From Gambelia wislizenii (lineage: Eukaryota; Chordata; Lepidosauria; Squamata; Crotaphytidae): 64,000 nt of DNA. The translations under genes were made by a program, and so were the position numbers. The stretch covers positions 59,319,001-59,383,000 of the forward strand of contig JAUMIR010000003.1 in the NCBI GenBank assembly GCA_030847615.1, written 5' to 3'. This document shows, piece by piece, positions 10,552 to 21,302 of this stretch (positions are counted from its first letter, which is position 1; every line of letters begins with the position of its first letter). A model generated the notes under the pieces. It saw only the letters and a program-made list of their open reading frames with translations. It made no database searches and was not told where the DNA came from.

Positions 10552-10947
10552 TGTCAGGAGTTAGAGACTGAACTCCATTATAAAATGGTAGAACAACTGC
10601 AGAACCATGCTGAGTCATAATGACTGACTGCATGAACTACCAAGTCATGCCTAGTCAGACCACTAGAGGGCAATGTCCTGTAGATGTATATATGGGAGAG
10701 CTCAGAACAGAGCTCACTCCTCCTCTCTTCTTTCCTGTGAATGCGGAGGCCTGGTGAAGCAGTTTCTCCTGCAGTTGTAAATATTTGTATATATTGTAAC
10801 TGTGGCTTTGAAGATAAAAGTGCCTCCTGCTTATTTGGGCGTCAAACACTCTGTGTGTGAGTATTCTTGGAAACAGGTTGCTACTGAATCTGCTAAGATA
10901 GTTTTTTGGCTTCTGCTGGGGACTGAGTGTCCTATCATCCCCTGACA
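10552..10947 (+). mobile_element. Solo LTR inside the DNA transposon
   Basis: A 396-bp unit begins TGTCAGG and ends CCTGACA, and is flanked by the 5-bp direct repeat CTTTT (10547-10551 and 10948-10952). Inside are a TATA-like GTATATATGGGAG (about 10686-10698) and an A-rich signal (GATAAAAG, about 10814) before the 3' third, as expected for an LTR promoter and polyadenylation region. No internal retroviral or Gypsy coding sequence is present, so it is a solo LTR left by recombination. Orientation is judged from the TATA element; whether it is ERV or Gypsy cannot be told. Confidence 0.75.
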
Positions 10948-11043
10948 CTTTTTTTGATGCCTCCATCCCTTTAAATCTCATACTTACCCTGGCAATGCCC
11001 TCTCCAGTGTGAACACTTCCAGGTCAGATCAGGACATCCAGGT

Positions 11044-11131
11044 AAGTGGCAATCCTTTTTTTTAACCTTCCGTGAGTTACTTGGGACAAGTGGCAATCCT
11101 TTTTTTTAACCTTCCGTGAGTTACTTGGGAC
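11044..11131. repeat. 44-bp exact tandem duplication
   Basis: A 44-base unit beginning AAGTGGCAATCC and ending TTACTTGGGAC occurs twice with no difference (11044-11087 and 11088-11131), each with an 8-T run. It lies inside the GGACTTTATCAGAC element and is absent from sister copies, so it is a local, recent event. Confidence 0.9.
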
Positions 11132-11528
11132 TTTTAAAATGTGTGTGTGTGTGCTTTGTGCAATTTTAAATGTAGTTTTCTTGTTTTTATTTTTAAATTT
11201 CCCATGCGACAAAATCATGCAAGATTTCAAGCAAGGAAGTGAATGAGGCTCTGTTCACTTCCTCTTTATTGTCAGGGAGCCTTTGCCAGGAAAGGAGGTA
11301 AGTGTGTGGGTGGGGGAACGTTCTTTTGCTGGCATAGAAATGGGTTTTTCTGTGCTGGCAAAATAACAGTTTAAAGCTTGTAGTCTGATAAAGTCCTAAG
11401 ATTCCAGTCTCTGTATGATCCATAGTACAGTAAAAGTCTAGCTTTTTGTTTCTTTGTTACACACAGGGGCATTACCTCTCCTCAGAATGGAGTAAAACAA
11501 TGGCAGATAGTAGCTTTCTTGACACTAT

Positions 11529-11672
11529 GATTGAAATCCATTCTGGGTTTTATTCTTAACTTTAAGGAGCTATCCAAGGTACATGACCAATTCCCCAGGT
11601 AGGTTTTGCATCTTTAAAGTTCAAACTAAAACTGTGAGGGGATATATGACCCCATTGACTTGGGAACCACTA
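11529..11672. repeat. Palindromic MITE (GGTGGCTTCCATG family)
   Basis: The arms TCCATTCTGGGTTTTATTC/AACTTTAAGGAGCTATCCA and their inverted counterpart ATCTTTAAAGTTCAAACTAA/CCCCATTGACTTGGGAACCA flank a short centre. It is diverged from the consensus, hence old. Confidence 0.55.
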
Positions 11673-11765
11673 GCAAACTCTGGAGGGAAGCAGGGCGAGC
11701 CATCACTGATATTTTCTTGGTCACCTTAGTTCCCATGGCAAAATATATCTGGACTATTTAAAAAA

Positions 11766-11813
11766 CCCAAGGGAAATCTATGGATGCTGGCAGTGAAAGC
11801 CTTCGACTTCATA
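11766..11813 (+). repeat. Penelope-like element 3' end fragment
   Basis: AAATCTATGGATGCTGGC...GAAAGCCTTCGACTTCA matches the extreme end of the PLE at 43953-44033 and the inverted start of the PLEs at 21772 and 45544. Only this terminal piece is present. Confidence 0.6.
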
Positions 11814-11904
11814 AATAAGGAATACTTTCCAGGCCTATCCCAGAATATGCCAGATCAAATTAAGCCTGAATTCTCACTAGAAGCCAAAATGGGCTGTTAT
11901 GCTT

Positions 11905-11997
11905 TGAATATACCAGAAGATGGCATGGCTCACTGGAAAGGATGGCCATAAGTTGAAGTTGACTTGGTGGCAAATCTTTATCATCATCATCATCCCA
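11905..11997 (+). repeat. Possible RTE/BovB-type tail with (ATC)n
   Basis: GGATGGCCATAAGTTGAAGTTGACTTGG resembles the BovB 3' end seen at 2165-2220, and it is followed by ATC triplets. It may be the end of a SINE or of a truncated RTE LINE; too short to decide. Confidence 0.35.
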
Positions 11998-12606
11998 AAC
12001 TGTCATGGTAATGTGTTGTCCAAAAGCTAATCTTACAATCACAGCGTTATAAAGTTGGAAAGGACATTGTTGCATAGCCCAGCCTTCCTGTCTTACAACA
12101 ATGTCTTGGTCTGAAGCCCTTGTAAATCAGGGATGTGCAACTCATAGGATGTTTGCCCCATGTGCTCCTGCACATATTTATGGCTCCCAGACCTTTTTGG
12201 GGGAAAATAAATCTAAGAAAGGGACAGGGACTGGTTTTAGTTTGTGTGTGGGGGTGTGCTTTTAAGTGTTGCCTGGTTTATTTTCAATACCAGAAGAGAA
12301 TGTCTAGAAAACCCCACATTTTTGGAGGGTATGAGGACCACAGTACGTCTCTGGAGACTAAAAAAATGGCCCCCAGATCTGCCAGTGTTGTCTAACTGTT
12401 GCAAATGTTTCAAAGAATGTGTTGAATAATACTTCTAAGGAATGTATGCTGAAGAAAAATAATATTGCATGTTCTGCATTGAAAAAGACTCTGCTATTGG
12501 AATCAGAAAGCTAAGTAGATGTACCTTGATTTGGTGAAGTAAGACATTCTCTGACTAGCCCTTAATTTAAGCATTCACAAGGTGAGCATATACTGCACAA
12601 GAGCAA

Positions 12607-13028
12607 TAGCAGCTAGTTGCTTCCATGTCAGTGAGGTGGTGAATCCTCTCCTGTTTTAGTACTTTAGCATCTTAAAAGATCTTTCCAAGGTGCTGAACCC
12701 AAAATAAGTTCAGAACCTTGGATAATTCCTGGAGCCCTGGTGGCGCAGTGGTTAAATGCTGATACTGCAAGCCACAACGTTATGAGTTTGACCCCAGAGG
12801 GCTCCAAGTTTGATTCAGCCTTCCATCCTTTTATAGGTCAGTAATATGAGTATCCAGCTTGTTGGTGACAATTAACTAACCGATTGTAAACCTCTTAGGG
12901 AGTATATAGGAAAGCAGTGTACAAATATCAATGCTATTGCTTGCTGTTGCTATTTCCTGTATAAAGTTCAGGCTAAAATCAAGAGTAGATATACCACTCT
13001 ACTGACATGGAAGCCCACCAGTCATTAC
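12607..13028. repeat. Palindromic MITE (GGTGGCTTCCATG family), split by a SINE
   Basis: The left arm (TAGTTGCTTCCATGTCAGTGAGGTGGTG ... CCAAGGTGCTGAACC, 12611-12700) and right arm (AAAGTTCAGGCTAAAATC ... CATGGAAGCCCACCA, 12962-13018) are inverted copies. The tRNA SINE at 12731-12953 sits between them with a TTCCT target duplication, so the MITE is the older element. Confidence 0.7.
12731..12953 (+). repeat. tRNA-derived SINE (GGAGCCC family), full length
   Basis: It begins GGAGCCCTGGTGGCGCAGTGG with an A-box-like TGGCGCAGTGG, has a B-box-like GAGTTTGACCC, then the body TCCTTTTATAGGTCAGTA, CAGCTTGTTGGTGACAATTA and the CTATTGC tail. It is flanked by TTCCT (12726-12730 and 12954-12958). This is the best complete copy of the family here. 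Confidence 0.85.
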
Positions 13029-14306
13029 TGCATATAGGTGAGTTCATGAAGCTCCATGCAGGCTATAGGGTAGTCTGAGAAATGAAGCACTCTGTTCCTT
13101 TCAATACCCTGTATAGCAGTGGGGGACAATTGCCAGGATTTGGGATGGGAGCTATATTGGTCTTCCATGAGGTCTTGGAGTGGTGCACTACCATGGCCAT
13201 GCTGCCCTAGAATGTCTTTTACTTAAGAAAAAAAATCCACTAAAAAGTCCCCACCGCCCTTCCCAGGGACATAGGGGGTGATTTAACCATGGTTCCCCCC
13301 CCCCCCGGGTCTGTTTTAAGGCTGTGGGGAGCCTTTTATCAACCAGGATGTCAACCACAGGTCAAACATAGAGGACATGAAATGGAAGGATATTTTTAGG
13401 TTGAAAAAAAAATCACATAAAATTTGGGGGGGGGGGAAATGGAGGTGCTGGAGGGGGCTCTGGGGCCTCAAAAATGACTTTTGAAGATACAGTATGTGCA
13501 GCCTACAGACCACACTTTCCCACCTCTCCAGAAATGCAGTGGCTTGCTGGAGGAAGGACAGACTAGCCATTTTTTCAATACGCTAGTAACTTTTGTAAGT
13601 TTACAGTGCTATCATTTTGAGTACTGAAAGCTATCACTGAAAACTATCAATTAGAAGGGACTACAAGAGCTATCTAGTTATATGTGTGTGTCACTTTGCT
13701 AATTCAACAGATTGCAATCTCTGCAAATTTAAATAAGGTGTACACAGCAACACAGTATTTTTTCCTTGCTGCTCTTTCTTGCCTGTCCACATGTCTTCCC
13801 CTCATCCCATCTGTGTAGCTCATGTTGCATCAGTCCCTGGCATGCACCTCTCTGTTTTCTTCTTCAGTCATTGTACACTGCAGGCAGGGGCTGTGTTGAA
13901 TCTTTGTTTTGGCCAGTGTACGACATGCTCTTGGCAGTCATGATTCTAAATACAATCCAACAGGAAGATCTTCTGCTGAAACTCCATTGAAATTAATGGG
14001 AATAGTGCTGCAGTACAGCCTTTGCGCCATTCTCATTTTTTTTCCTTAAGCAAACAAACTTCTTGCCCAATTGTGTCCATGGTAATAATGTATTGATTAA
14101 AGTCTGACCTCAGGGCCAATCTGTATGACTATCTGGTATGGGGATAGGAACGACTCCTTTTGTTGCCCAGTCCATGGTGAAGCAGACATACACATCCAGA
14201 GAACTTAGAACACTGACATTTTTTGGCCTACAACTCCCAGAATCTCCCATCCAGGGGAATTTTAGGTGTTGCCTGGGAAATTTAAGAGTAGATGTCCAAA
14301 AAAGGG
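13029..14306. other. No gene seen; homopolymer runs and one possible hAT-like fragment
   Basis: A C-run (13297-13310) and a G-run (13424-13435) are present. Around 14208-14290 CCTACAACTCCCAGAATC resembles the hAT-like repeats at 47037 and 54862 but is too decayed to bound. No coding region is supported. Confidence 0.45.
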
Positions 14307-14393
14307 GAATTGTTTCAAATTCTGATCTAGGGCATTACTGAGTTTCTGGCATGCCACCAGTGGCAGCTGGTGGCAACTATGTTAATGGGGTGG
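14307..14393 (+). repeat. Direct repeat, first copy (partner at 14902)
   Basis: TTCTGATCTAGGGCATTACT, GAGTTTCTGGCATGCCACCA and GTGGCAGCTGGTGGC recur almost unchanged at 14902-14988. The repeat covers both unique-looking sequence and the first bases of a palindromic MITE, so the duplication is not just two MITE insertions. Confidence 0.85.
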
Positions 14394-14720
14394 TGAATCC
14401 CATGTGGTTTCTTATCTTAATTTTAAAGGACATGTTGAAGAGTCTGGACTCTATCCTCAGAATAGGTTCAGCACTTTGCACAGAATCATAGGATTAAAAG
14501 GGACTGCAAGGGCCATCTAGTCCCACCCCCTGCCAGTGAAGAGATCCACCTGAGTACCCCTGAGAATGGACATCTATTCTCTTTTCAAAACCTCCAACAA
14601 AGAAGAGACCACCGTCTTCCTAGAGAGTCTATTTAATGAACAGCTCCTATAAAGTTTGGACCAAAACCCAGAATTGATCCACCACCCAACTGTCATGGAA
14701 ACCACCAGCCACATCTCCAT
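14345..14720. repeat. Palindromic MITE (GGTGGCTTCCATG family), split by a CR1 tail
   Basis: The left arm 14345-14482 (GCCACCAGTGGCAGCTGGTGG ... GTTCAGCACTTTG) continues in the right arm 14641-14712 (CAGCTCCTATAAAGTTTGGA ... TCATGGAAACCACCAGC). The CR1 3' end lies between them. Joining the two arms gives the usual family order. Confidence 0.6.
14483..14640 (-). mobile_element. CR1 LINE 3' end
   Basis: CAGAATCATAGGATTAAAAG, GGGCCATCTAGTCC and CAAAACCTCCAACAAAGAAG are the reverse complement of the CR1 3' terminal region seen complete at 19825-19913. It is a short 5'-truncated copy, which is usual for CR1, and it interrupts the MITE. Confidence 0.75.
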
Positions 14721-14901
14721 GTCACACTGTACAAACATTGTTTTTGGAGTCTGTGAAGTGGCAAGCTAAAAGTTAAAGCCTATGTATGCTATTCATGGTG
14801 TCTATGGCATCAGAAACTCAAATTAGTTAGCCAAGTATTTCTCTTGCCCTTTGCTCATGACAACTACCTGATCCATGGTATGTATGTATGTATGAATAAA
14901 T

Positions 14902-14988
14902 GGTTTAAATTCTGATCTAGGGCATTACTGAGTTTCTGGCATGCCACCAGTGGCAGCTGGTGGCTCCAATGTTAATGAGGTGGTTTTG
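14902..14988 (+). repeat. Direct repeat, second copy (partner at 14307)
   Basis: This is the second copy of the roughly 87-bp segment at 14307, 595 bases downstream. It is preceded by a (TATG)n run at 14878-14894. Only the left MITE arm start is present here; no right arm follows. Confidence 0.85.
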
Positions 14989-15512
14989 TGGGAGAAAGCT
15001 CAAAGGAGAACAATTCAAGCACTTTTTCTTAACTGGAAGGTAGACTGGTTTGTTTAGTTATTTAGTGAGTTGTGTTTTTCTCTTATACCTTACCCTGGGA
15101 AAGTGAAGGGGATAGGGTATTGTGATCCTTAACCATTGATGTTTGTGAAGCTTTACTAATGTCAGTTGCTCAGACCCAAAAGACTGCATGGTGAATGAGA
15201 TGTGTCCAACAGAGCTTCCAAACCCACCTTTATGGAAGCTACTCCCTCTACTGATGTACATCACTACTGAAACCTGGAAGGCATGTCTGAAGTAATTGTG
15301 AATGTTGCTCAGTGAAGAACTACAAACAACAAAAGAGGATATTTGAGACTGCCCATGCAATCTCTTCCAACTGCCTGAAAGAGCTTTTGGGTCATGGGCA
15401 ATAGAGTTAGAAGCATAAGAGGCCACCTTATATTGAGTTAGATAATTGGGCCATCTAGCGTAATACTGACTACACTAATTGGCAGTGGCGGTCTGGGGTC
15501 CCTGGCTCTACT

Positions 15513-15660
15513 TGGCAGTGGCAGCTGGCGATTTCTATACCAATGGGGTAGTGAATCCACTCTGGGCTTCAGTCCAAACCTTAAAGGAGCTACCTTGAGG
15601 ACCAGATTAAAGTCCCAAATTGATTCATTGTCCCACATAAGCCACCACCCACAACTGCTA
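15513..15660. repeat. Palindromic MITE (GGTGGCTTCCATG family)
   Basis: GGCAGTGGCAGCTGGCGATT ... AAACCTTAAAGGAGCTACC is mirrored by TTAAAGTCCC...CATAAGCCACCACCCACAAC. It is a compact uninterrupted copy of about 148 bp, diverged between the arms. Confidence 0.65.
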
Positions 15661-17192
15661 CTTGGTGATATCAAGGATTGAACCTGGGGCCCTCTGTAAA
15701 AGAGCAGAATTTCTTCAGTAAGCCTTTGTCCTTCCCTTATGAGGCATTCCTTACAAAGATGTACCATGATTTATTTGCATGTTTTTATCTTGTCCACAGG
15801 GTCTTATCTGCCTTACATGACAAAGCCTTCAAGTTCTTATCTTTCATAAGCTATCAGCTAAGTGAGCTAAGTGAGTGGTCTCCTGTCACAAGCTCTTTTG
15901 CAACAGAAATGTAAGCCATTTGTTTAAACCCTCTAGGCTCTAAAATATTTTCTTCAACTTGGATTTTCTAGCACAATGGGAATAGATGGGAAAGAATAGC
16001 CACTTTGCTTCTCCAAGCACCATGGAAGAACTCATTTCCCTCCTCCTCAATCAGTTTTTCCATTTACCAAGGAGTGATTTTTCAGTCTCTGAATCCAAGT
16101 GCACTTTCTCAGCTTTTTTTTTTTTTCCAAAGCTCCATCATAGTCTCTCTCGTGTTTTCATTTTCAAAATTGACAGATCTGGTAGAAAGCCTCAACTGTT
16201 TCTTATTACAGGGAGAAAGTTCACCAACATGTCTTTCTGATGTTCCCTGTAACACATTTTGGAGCTGAAAGCAGAAATACATACTAACTAGTTTCAGTTG
16301 GTCTGAAGTGCAAAGTTCTTTTCTTTTCTTTTTTTTTATCTTCCCAAGTTCAGTGTGGGAAGAGTTCATATATTACAGAGTTGTTTTGATTGCACCTCCT
16401 CACACCTTCCAATCACTGGGACAAATTTTGCTCTCTCCATCTCCTCACTCTAAACCAATTGTTCTTCCTGACAGATTTTCTAAATGGCTCCTTCAAAGTA
16501 TGGGTTTGATAACTCCACCTACATCTGGACGTCATAAGCAGTAACTAGAAAATCCAGATTTGCAGTCCAAAATCACACATACTTGCAAATCAGTTGTAAG
16601 GAAATCAAGGAGACCTTAGTCCAATTAAGAAAAGAACAGTTACAATCCAATGTCAAATCTCAATCCTGCATTCTTCAGCATGAAGTGACATATTTCCAAG
16701 AAGATTCAATGGTTTGCCAAGGGTTGTGCAAGCAGGCTACGATTTGAAGTAACAGTCTGATGGTGTGCAGAGTTAGACACCCCTAAGCCTGCTGGCAATG
16801 AATCAATAGCCACTGAAAACTAGAGTAGGACCATTGGAGCATGCAGCGCCATATGGTGAACCCTAGGAACTGCAGGTGGCAGCTTTATCAGTGAAGTATT
16901 TTCAGACCTTGGACTGATTGCACACAACCAAACTGTTCATGGGATCAATCTGGGCAGGAACCATACAAGAGTCCATCTCAAAATTCTTGTTATGTCATAA
17001 CATGCTACAAATGTTGCAGGATTTCCAAAACTGCCATTTGTACCAACTCGTGGCTGATGTTCTGTGATGGTGGACAGTTATGAAGATTTTATTGTCATGA
17101 AAGAGGAACAACTGGGTGTCATCCCCTAGAAAAGACCTCTTTCTGGGTCCAATAACTATATCAGAGAAGGGCACAGTAGGCTTTCGGTAGTA
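15661..17192. other. No gene seen
   Basis: Short open frames (for example around 15986-16370) have no recognisable homology and overlap on both strands. T-runs occur at 16117-16128 and 16327-16338. I see no repeat family I can name. Confidence 0.5.
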
Positions 17193-17382
17193 CTGGTTTC
17201 CATGCCAGAAGATCAGTGAATCCACTCCAGGTTTTAATCTGAACTTTAAAGGAGCTATCCATGGTCCTGGATCTAATCTTTTCCTGAAAGGTTAAGGGCC
17301 TTGAATACTTCTTGTAAAGTTCACACTAAAACCAGAGGCATTCACCACTCCACTGACATGGGACTCACCAACCACCACCAAC
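17193..17382. repeat. Palindromic MITE (GGTGGCTTCCATG family), well preserved
   Basis: The arm TGGTTTCCATGCCAGAAG ... AACTTTAAAGGAGCTATCCA is mirrored by TTGTAAAGTTCACACTAAAA ... CCACTCCACTGACATGGGAC. The centre (17275-17305) holds CTTTTCCTGAAAGG. About 190 bp, the typical full length of this family. Confidence 0.7.
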
Positions 17383-18837
17383 CACCACTGGCCCTGGAGT
17401 GGCATAAATCTCAGAAGGCTGATTTTTCAGCCCATAACTCCTACAGACCTCCTTTATTTCTTGGTGGGGGGGTTGTATGCCATAGACACTTCTAGAACTC
17501 ACCTTTTAAAGAGGTCCCAGGGAGACCCTTGCACTGTTTAACATTTAAAAATTGCATGCATTTCAAAGCCAAAATGTCTGCTTTTCAAAGCCAAAGATCT
17601 TCCCCTTTAGTCCCCCCACCAGTGTTTGGAATCTCTGGAAGCCCATACAACACCCCAGAAGACCACAGGGGCAGAAACATTACCTCCTTTGACCTACATC
17701 ATAAGATAAATACTGTAGGTGATAGAATCTGTATCTGTTTGGAGAAATGCGTGTATATTACTGTATTTTCCAACGTAAAATTTTGATGGGCTTTCTGACT
17801 CCTCTGAAAAGGTGTAAACAGGGACCGCTAATTACACCATGAGGTATATGGATGAAACTGGTATCATTTGGTAGAGATCATCTTCCTGCATCTCTGTTCT
17901 GATTGCTTTATATGGGGGCAGTCACAATCAGACCATTTAATATGGTTACAGCCATAACAATTTGTATTGCATTGAACTGGAACTATTAATATCTGTTCTG
18001 AAATTATGAACTAGCAATAAAATAAGGGAAATGATTGGGGTTTTTTGCTGCATGAAGAAATACTTTTGCATTTTTTTACTAGATACAAATATTTTGAAGA
18101 CAAGTAACATACAACAAATCCATTGTAAACTCCACTGGTTCAACTCCAGATTATTTTTTTAGTAATCAGGTAACTCTGAGATGTAATGGTACATGGACAC
18201 AGTAAAATGACACCAAACGTAGACAACCCATTAGTCTTCTTTCCCACTGTGTTCCGTTCCATTTCTGTCATCAGTGTCAACTCTCCTGCTGGGAAAGGAC
18301 TCCTCATGACACAGTCAGTATCTGATTTCAAAATGTTACATGGGAACCCACAGAAGAGGAAACAACAGAGACTTTGCCAAAGTTCTCAGTAGCAAAAAGG
18401 ACAAGAAGAGGTCTCAGTGTTTCTGGTTTAGAACTAGAACCACACAAGAAGCTATCAAAAGTACATTTGGACCAGCTGGTGGCTGATGATCTACAAAGAT
18501 TTTGTTATGCTTGATATTATGTTAACAATGCCACTAGTATTTCAAATAGCAGAACTCCATACCATCAATTAGAATTCTATCATTTCAGTGGATCAGCTCC
18601 CAACAATCACTTGTCTCCCACAGTTTTCAAGTAGAAACCAATATCTCTATGTATTTTGGCAGAAACAGTGGAATGCTCTCTCTAAATAACCAGAGGCTGG
18701 AAAAATGGTGGTTCTTTCTTCTTCTTCTTGGACTACAGCTACCAGAAACACCAACTGAGCAATTGTCAGTAGGTATTTAAGACTGCTACATCATTTGTTC
18801 TAACAGAATGGTAACATTGGATAATGTGGGCTAGACA
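17383..18837. other. No gene seen
   Basis: No homologous coding region is apparent. A degraded CTACAGCTACCAG motif at about 18733 may be a hAT-like remnant. Confidence 0.45.
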
Positions 18838-19913
18838 AGTTAACTGTTCAATGGATTTGTAATTGGTTAACCGGCCGAACCCAAAGGGTGCTCAGCAGTG
18901 GCTCCTCTTCGTCTTGGAAAGATGTGACCAGTGGGGTGCCGCAGGGTTCTGTCCTGGGCCCAGTGCTATTCAACATCTTTATCAATGACTTGGATGAGGG
19001 AATTAGGAATACTTATCAAATTTGAAGATGACACCAAATTAGGAGGAGTAGCTAATATCCTAGAGGACAGGATCAAAATTCAGAATGACCTGGATAGACT
19101 GGAGAGCTGGGCCAAAGCTAACAAAATGAAATTCAATACGGAGAAATGTAAAGTACTGCATTTAGGGTGGAAAAATGAAATGCATAAATATAGGATGGGA
19201 GAGACCTGGCTGAATGAGACTACGTGCGAAAGGGATCTAGGAGTCCTAGTAGACCACAAGTTGAACATGAGTCAACAATGTGATGCAGCAGCTAAAAAAG
19301 ACAATGCGATTTTGGGCTGTATCAATAGAAGTATAGTGTCTAGATCTAGGGAACTAATAGTGCCACTCTATTCTGCCTTGGTCAGACTTCACTTAGAATA
19401 CTGTGTCCAGTTCTAGGCACCACAATTAAAAAAGGATATTGACAAATTGGAGCGTGTCCAGAGAAGGGCAACTAAAATGGTGAAAGGTCTGGAAACCAGG
19501 CCTTATGAGGAGAGACTTAGGGAGCTGGGTATGTTTAGCCTGGAAAAAAGACTGTTAAGAGGCGATATAATAGCCATGTTTAAGTATTTGAAGGGATGTC
19601 ACGCTGAGGATGGAGCAGGCTTGTTTTCTGCTGCTCCAGAGACTGGAACACGGAACAATGGATGCAAGCTCCAGGAACAGAGATTCCACCTCAACATTAG
19701 GAGGAACTTTTTGACAGTAAGAGCTGTTCGGCAGTGGAACACACTCCCTCAGAGCGTGGTGGGGTCTCCTTCCTTGGAGGTCTTTAGACAGAGGCTGGAT
19801 TGCCATCTGTCGGGGATGCTTTGATCAAGATTTCCTGCATGGCAGGGGGGTTGGACTGGATGGCCCTCGTGGTCTCTTCCAACTCTGCAATTCTATGATT
19901 CTATGATTCTATG
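18838..19913 (+). mobile_element. CR1 LINE, 3' half with octamer tail
   Basis: This is a 5'-truncated CR1 retrotransposon running from the middle of the reverse transcriptase to the true 3' end. The 3' UTR carries GGTTGGACTGGATGGCCCTC and ends in three perfect ATTCTATG octamers (19890-19913), the hallmark CR1 terminus that replaces a poly(A) tail. Other CR1 tails on the minus strand lie at 14483, 34794 and 47530. Confidence 0.92.
18880..19824 (+). pseudogene. CR1 reverse transcriptase, palm to C-terminus
   Basis: Motif B is [20 protein letters not shown] (about 18934-18993). A small frame change near 19000-19025 then shifts to the frame used for the rest. Motif C reads FEDDTKLGG instead of FADDTKLGG, keeping both aspartates but replacing the alanine. 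It continues through WAKANKMKFNTEKCKVLHLG, ERDLGVLVDHKLNMSQQCD and LERVQRRATKMVKGLETRPY to FRQRLDCHLSGML. One nonsense codon (TAG for the tryptophan of VQFWAP) sits at 19414-19416. The family reverse transcribes its RNA at nicked target DNA; this copy is dead. Confidence 0.9.
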
Positions 19914-20639
19914 ACCAACAGCAAGAGGCAGGGGGAAAAGTGTTTGGAAGACAGGTGAAGTTAAGATGGAAAGAGATTTAATAGGATGACTCCTATACCT
20001 ATCATTATGCACACACATAAAATATTTAGCAGCTAGAGCTGTGCTGTCTCCTGAATTCAATGCGTCTTGTTTTGTATGAGGTTGATGAAAATATGTTTTT
20101 GAACTGATTCCATTTTTTAAAATATGCTTTTTAAACTGGTGGCACTTCAGTGGTGGAATCAACATAGTGAAGAATGCTTTTTGGAAATCACACATTAGAA
20201 GCAGATTCTCTCTCAATTGATTAATGCCTTGAGATGTCTCAATTAATGCCAATGTCATTGTCCATACTAATGACATGGTCATTGTGCTGGGAGAGATTTC
20301 AGTTTTTGCATTCAGAGAATAATCTGATGTGAAAAAGGAGGTTGAATTACTGGGATCATAAATATGTAAAATGCTTCTAGGATTATACTGCTTCTCTGCT
20401 TCTCTGGATGTGACCATGCAGCAACGTTTTCAAAAAAGGGAAAATTTGGTCTTTCAAAATTCTAGGGAAAAATGACACTACCCAAGCTGCATGAACTCCC
20501 TTAGGCTTTTCAGACTTGGTGATTCAGCAATAAGATGAAGCATCAGTGCTAGATGTAAGGGTTTGAAATTATGAAAACTGTTAATGAAGAAAGGTTGAAG
20601 AAATTCATGGATATAAACCAAGGGTGAGACTGGTGCAAC
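19914..20639. other. No gene seen
   Basis: A 174-codon open frame on the minus strand (19893-20417) starts inside the CR1 tail, has no recognisable domain and no homologue that I know. I regard it as chance. Confidence 0.5.
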
Positions 20640-20752
20640 CATCCAAATGTTATTGGAGTGCAACTCCCAGTAGTTCTATCAGGCCTATTCAGTGGTGAGA
20701 AATGCTATGAACTGCAATCCAACAATGTCTGAGGGCTGCATGTCTTCAATCC
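20640..20752. repeat. hAT-like MITE fragment (CTACAACTCCCAG type)
   Basis: Inverted ends CCATCCAAATGTTATTGGAG / GCAATCCAACAATGTCTGAGG surround CAACTCCCAGTAGTTCTATC and AATGCTATGAACTGC. This is the common vertebrate MITE type containing 'actacaactcccag'. Diverged. Confidence 0.5.
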
Positions 20753-21116
20753 CTTTGAAGTGGTTCTATTATTGATGAGAATAAAGAAACAGGACTGGAA
20801 GGACTGTGGCACTACAAAAATTTGCCTGCAAGAGAAAATGCTAATTTTATGTGTGGAATCTGGAACCAAGATACAAGCCTCTGCAGTCTACAGGATAATG
20901 AATGAAATATTGACAATCAGAAATGTAATTCCAAGTACTTTGATTAGAATCAATTGCTTCATCTTTTGGAATTTTAATGTGCGCAGATGGGAAGATCTCA
21001 GTTCCAGCTCTTAAAAATGATGAAACAGAAACACGTTAATGCCAGTGATGGAACTGTCACAGATTACAATGAGAAGAATGATTATTAGTTTGTTTGGTGG
21101 CTTTGGGTTGACTGAT

Positions 21117-21236
21117 TGCCTCTATGGCAATCCTCCTCTGAAGAAATGTTGCCAAGAAAACCCTGTGGATTGGTTCACTTTAGGGTCACCATAAGTCGGA
21201 AATGATTTGAAGTCAAACCACAACAACACAACAACC
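21117..21236 (+). repeat. Sauria-type SINE, 3' half
   Basis: TTGCCAAGAAAACCCTGTGG, TTCACTTTAGGGTCACCATA, AGTCGGAAATGATTTGAAG and the (AAC)n tail are the 3' half with the BovB-like end. The tRNA head is absent. Confidence 0.8.
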
Positions 21237-21302
21237 ATTATTTTACAAAGTTGCCTTACTGAGAATTGTAAGAATGGGTGGGTTAGGGTGGAAATGTATG
21301 TG

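Larger units (their letters stand above)
10397..11396. mobile_element. GGACTTTATCAGAC-terminal DNA transposon, copy 1 (carries solo LTR)
   Basis: The ends are inverted repeats (GGACTTTATCAAAC at the left; GTCTGATAAAGTCC at the right), flanked by TAA at 10394-10396 and 11397-11399. The element is about 600 bp once the LTR at 10552-10947 and its 5-bp duplication are removed. It has a 44-bp internal tandem duplication at 11044-11131. It is non-coding and shares internal segments (CTTCC...CAGGACATCCAGGTA, CACTTCC...GTGAAC) with the copies at 28137, 42252 and 57833. Confidence 0.85.

Noticed and set aside
19893..20417. 174-codon minus-strand frame
   Set aside because: It starts in the CR1 octamer tail, has no recognisable domain and no splice or promoter context.
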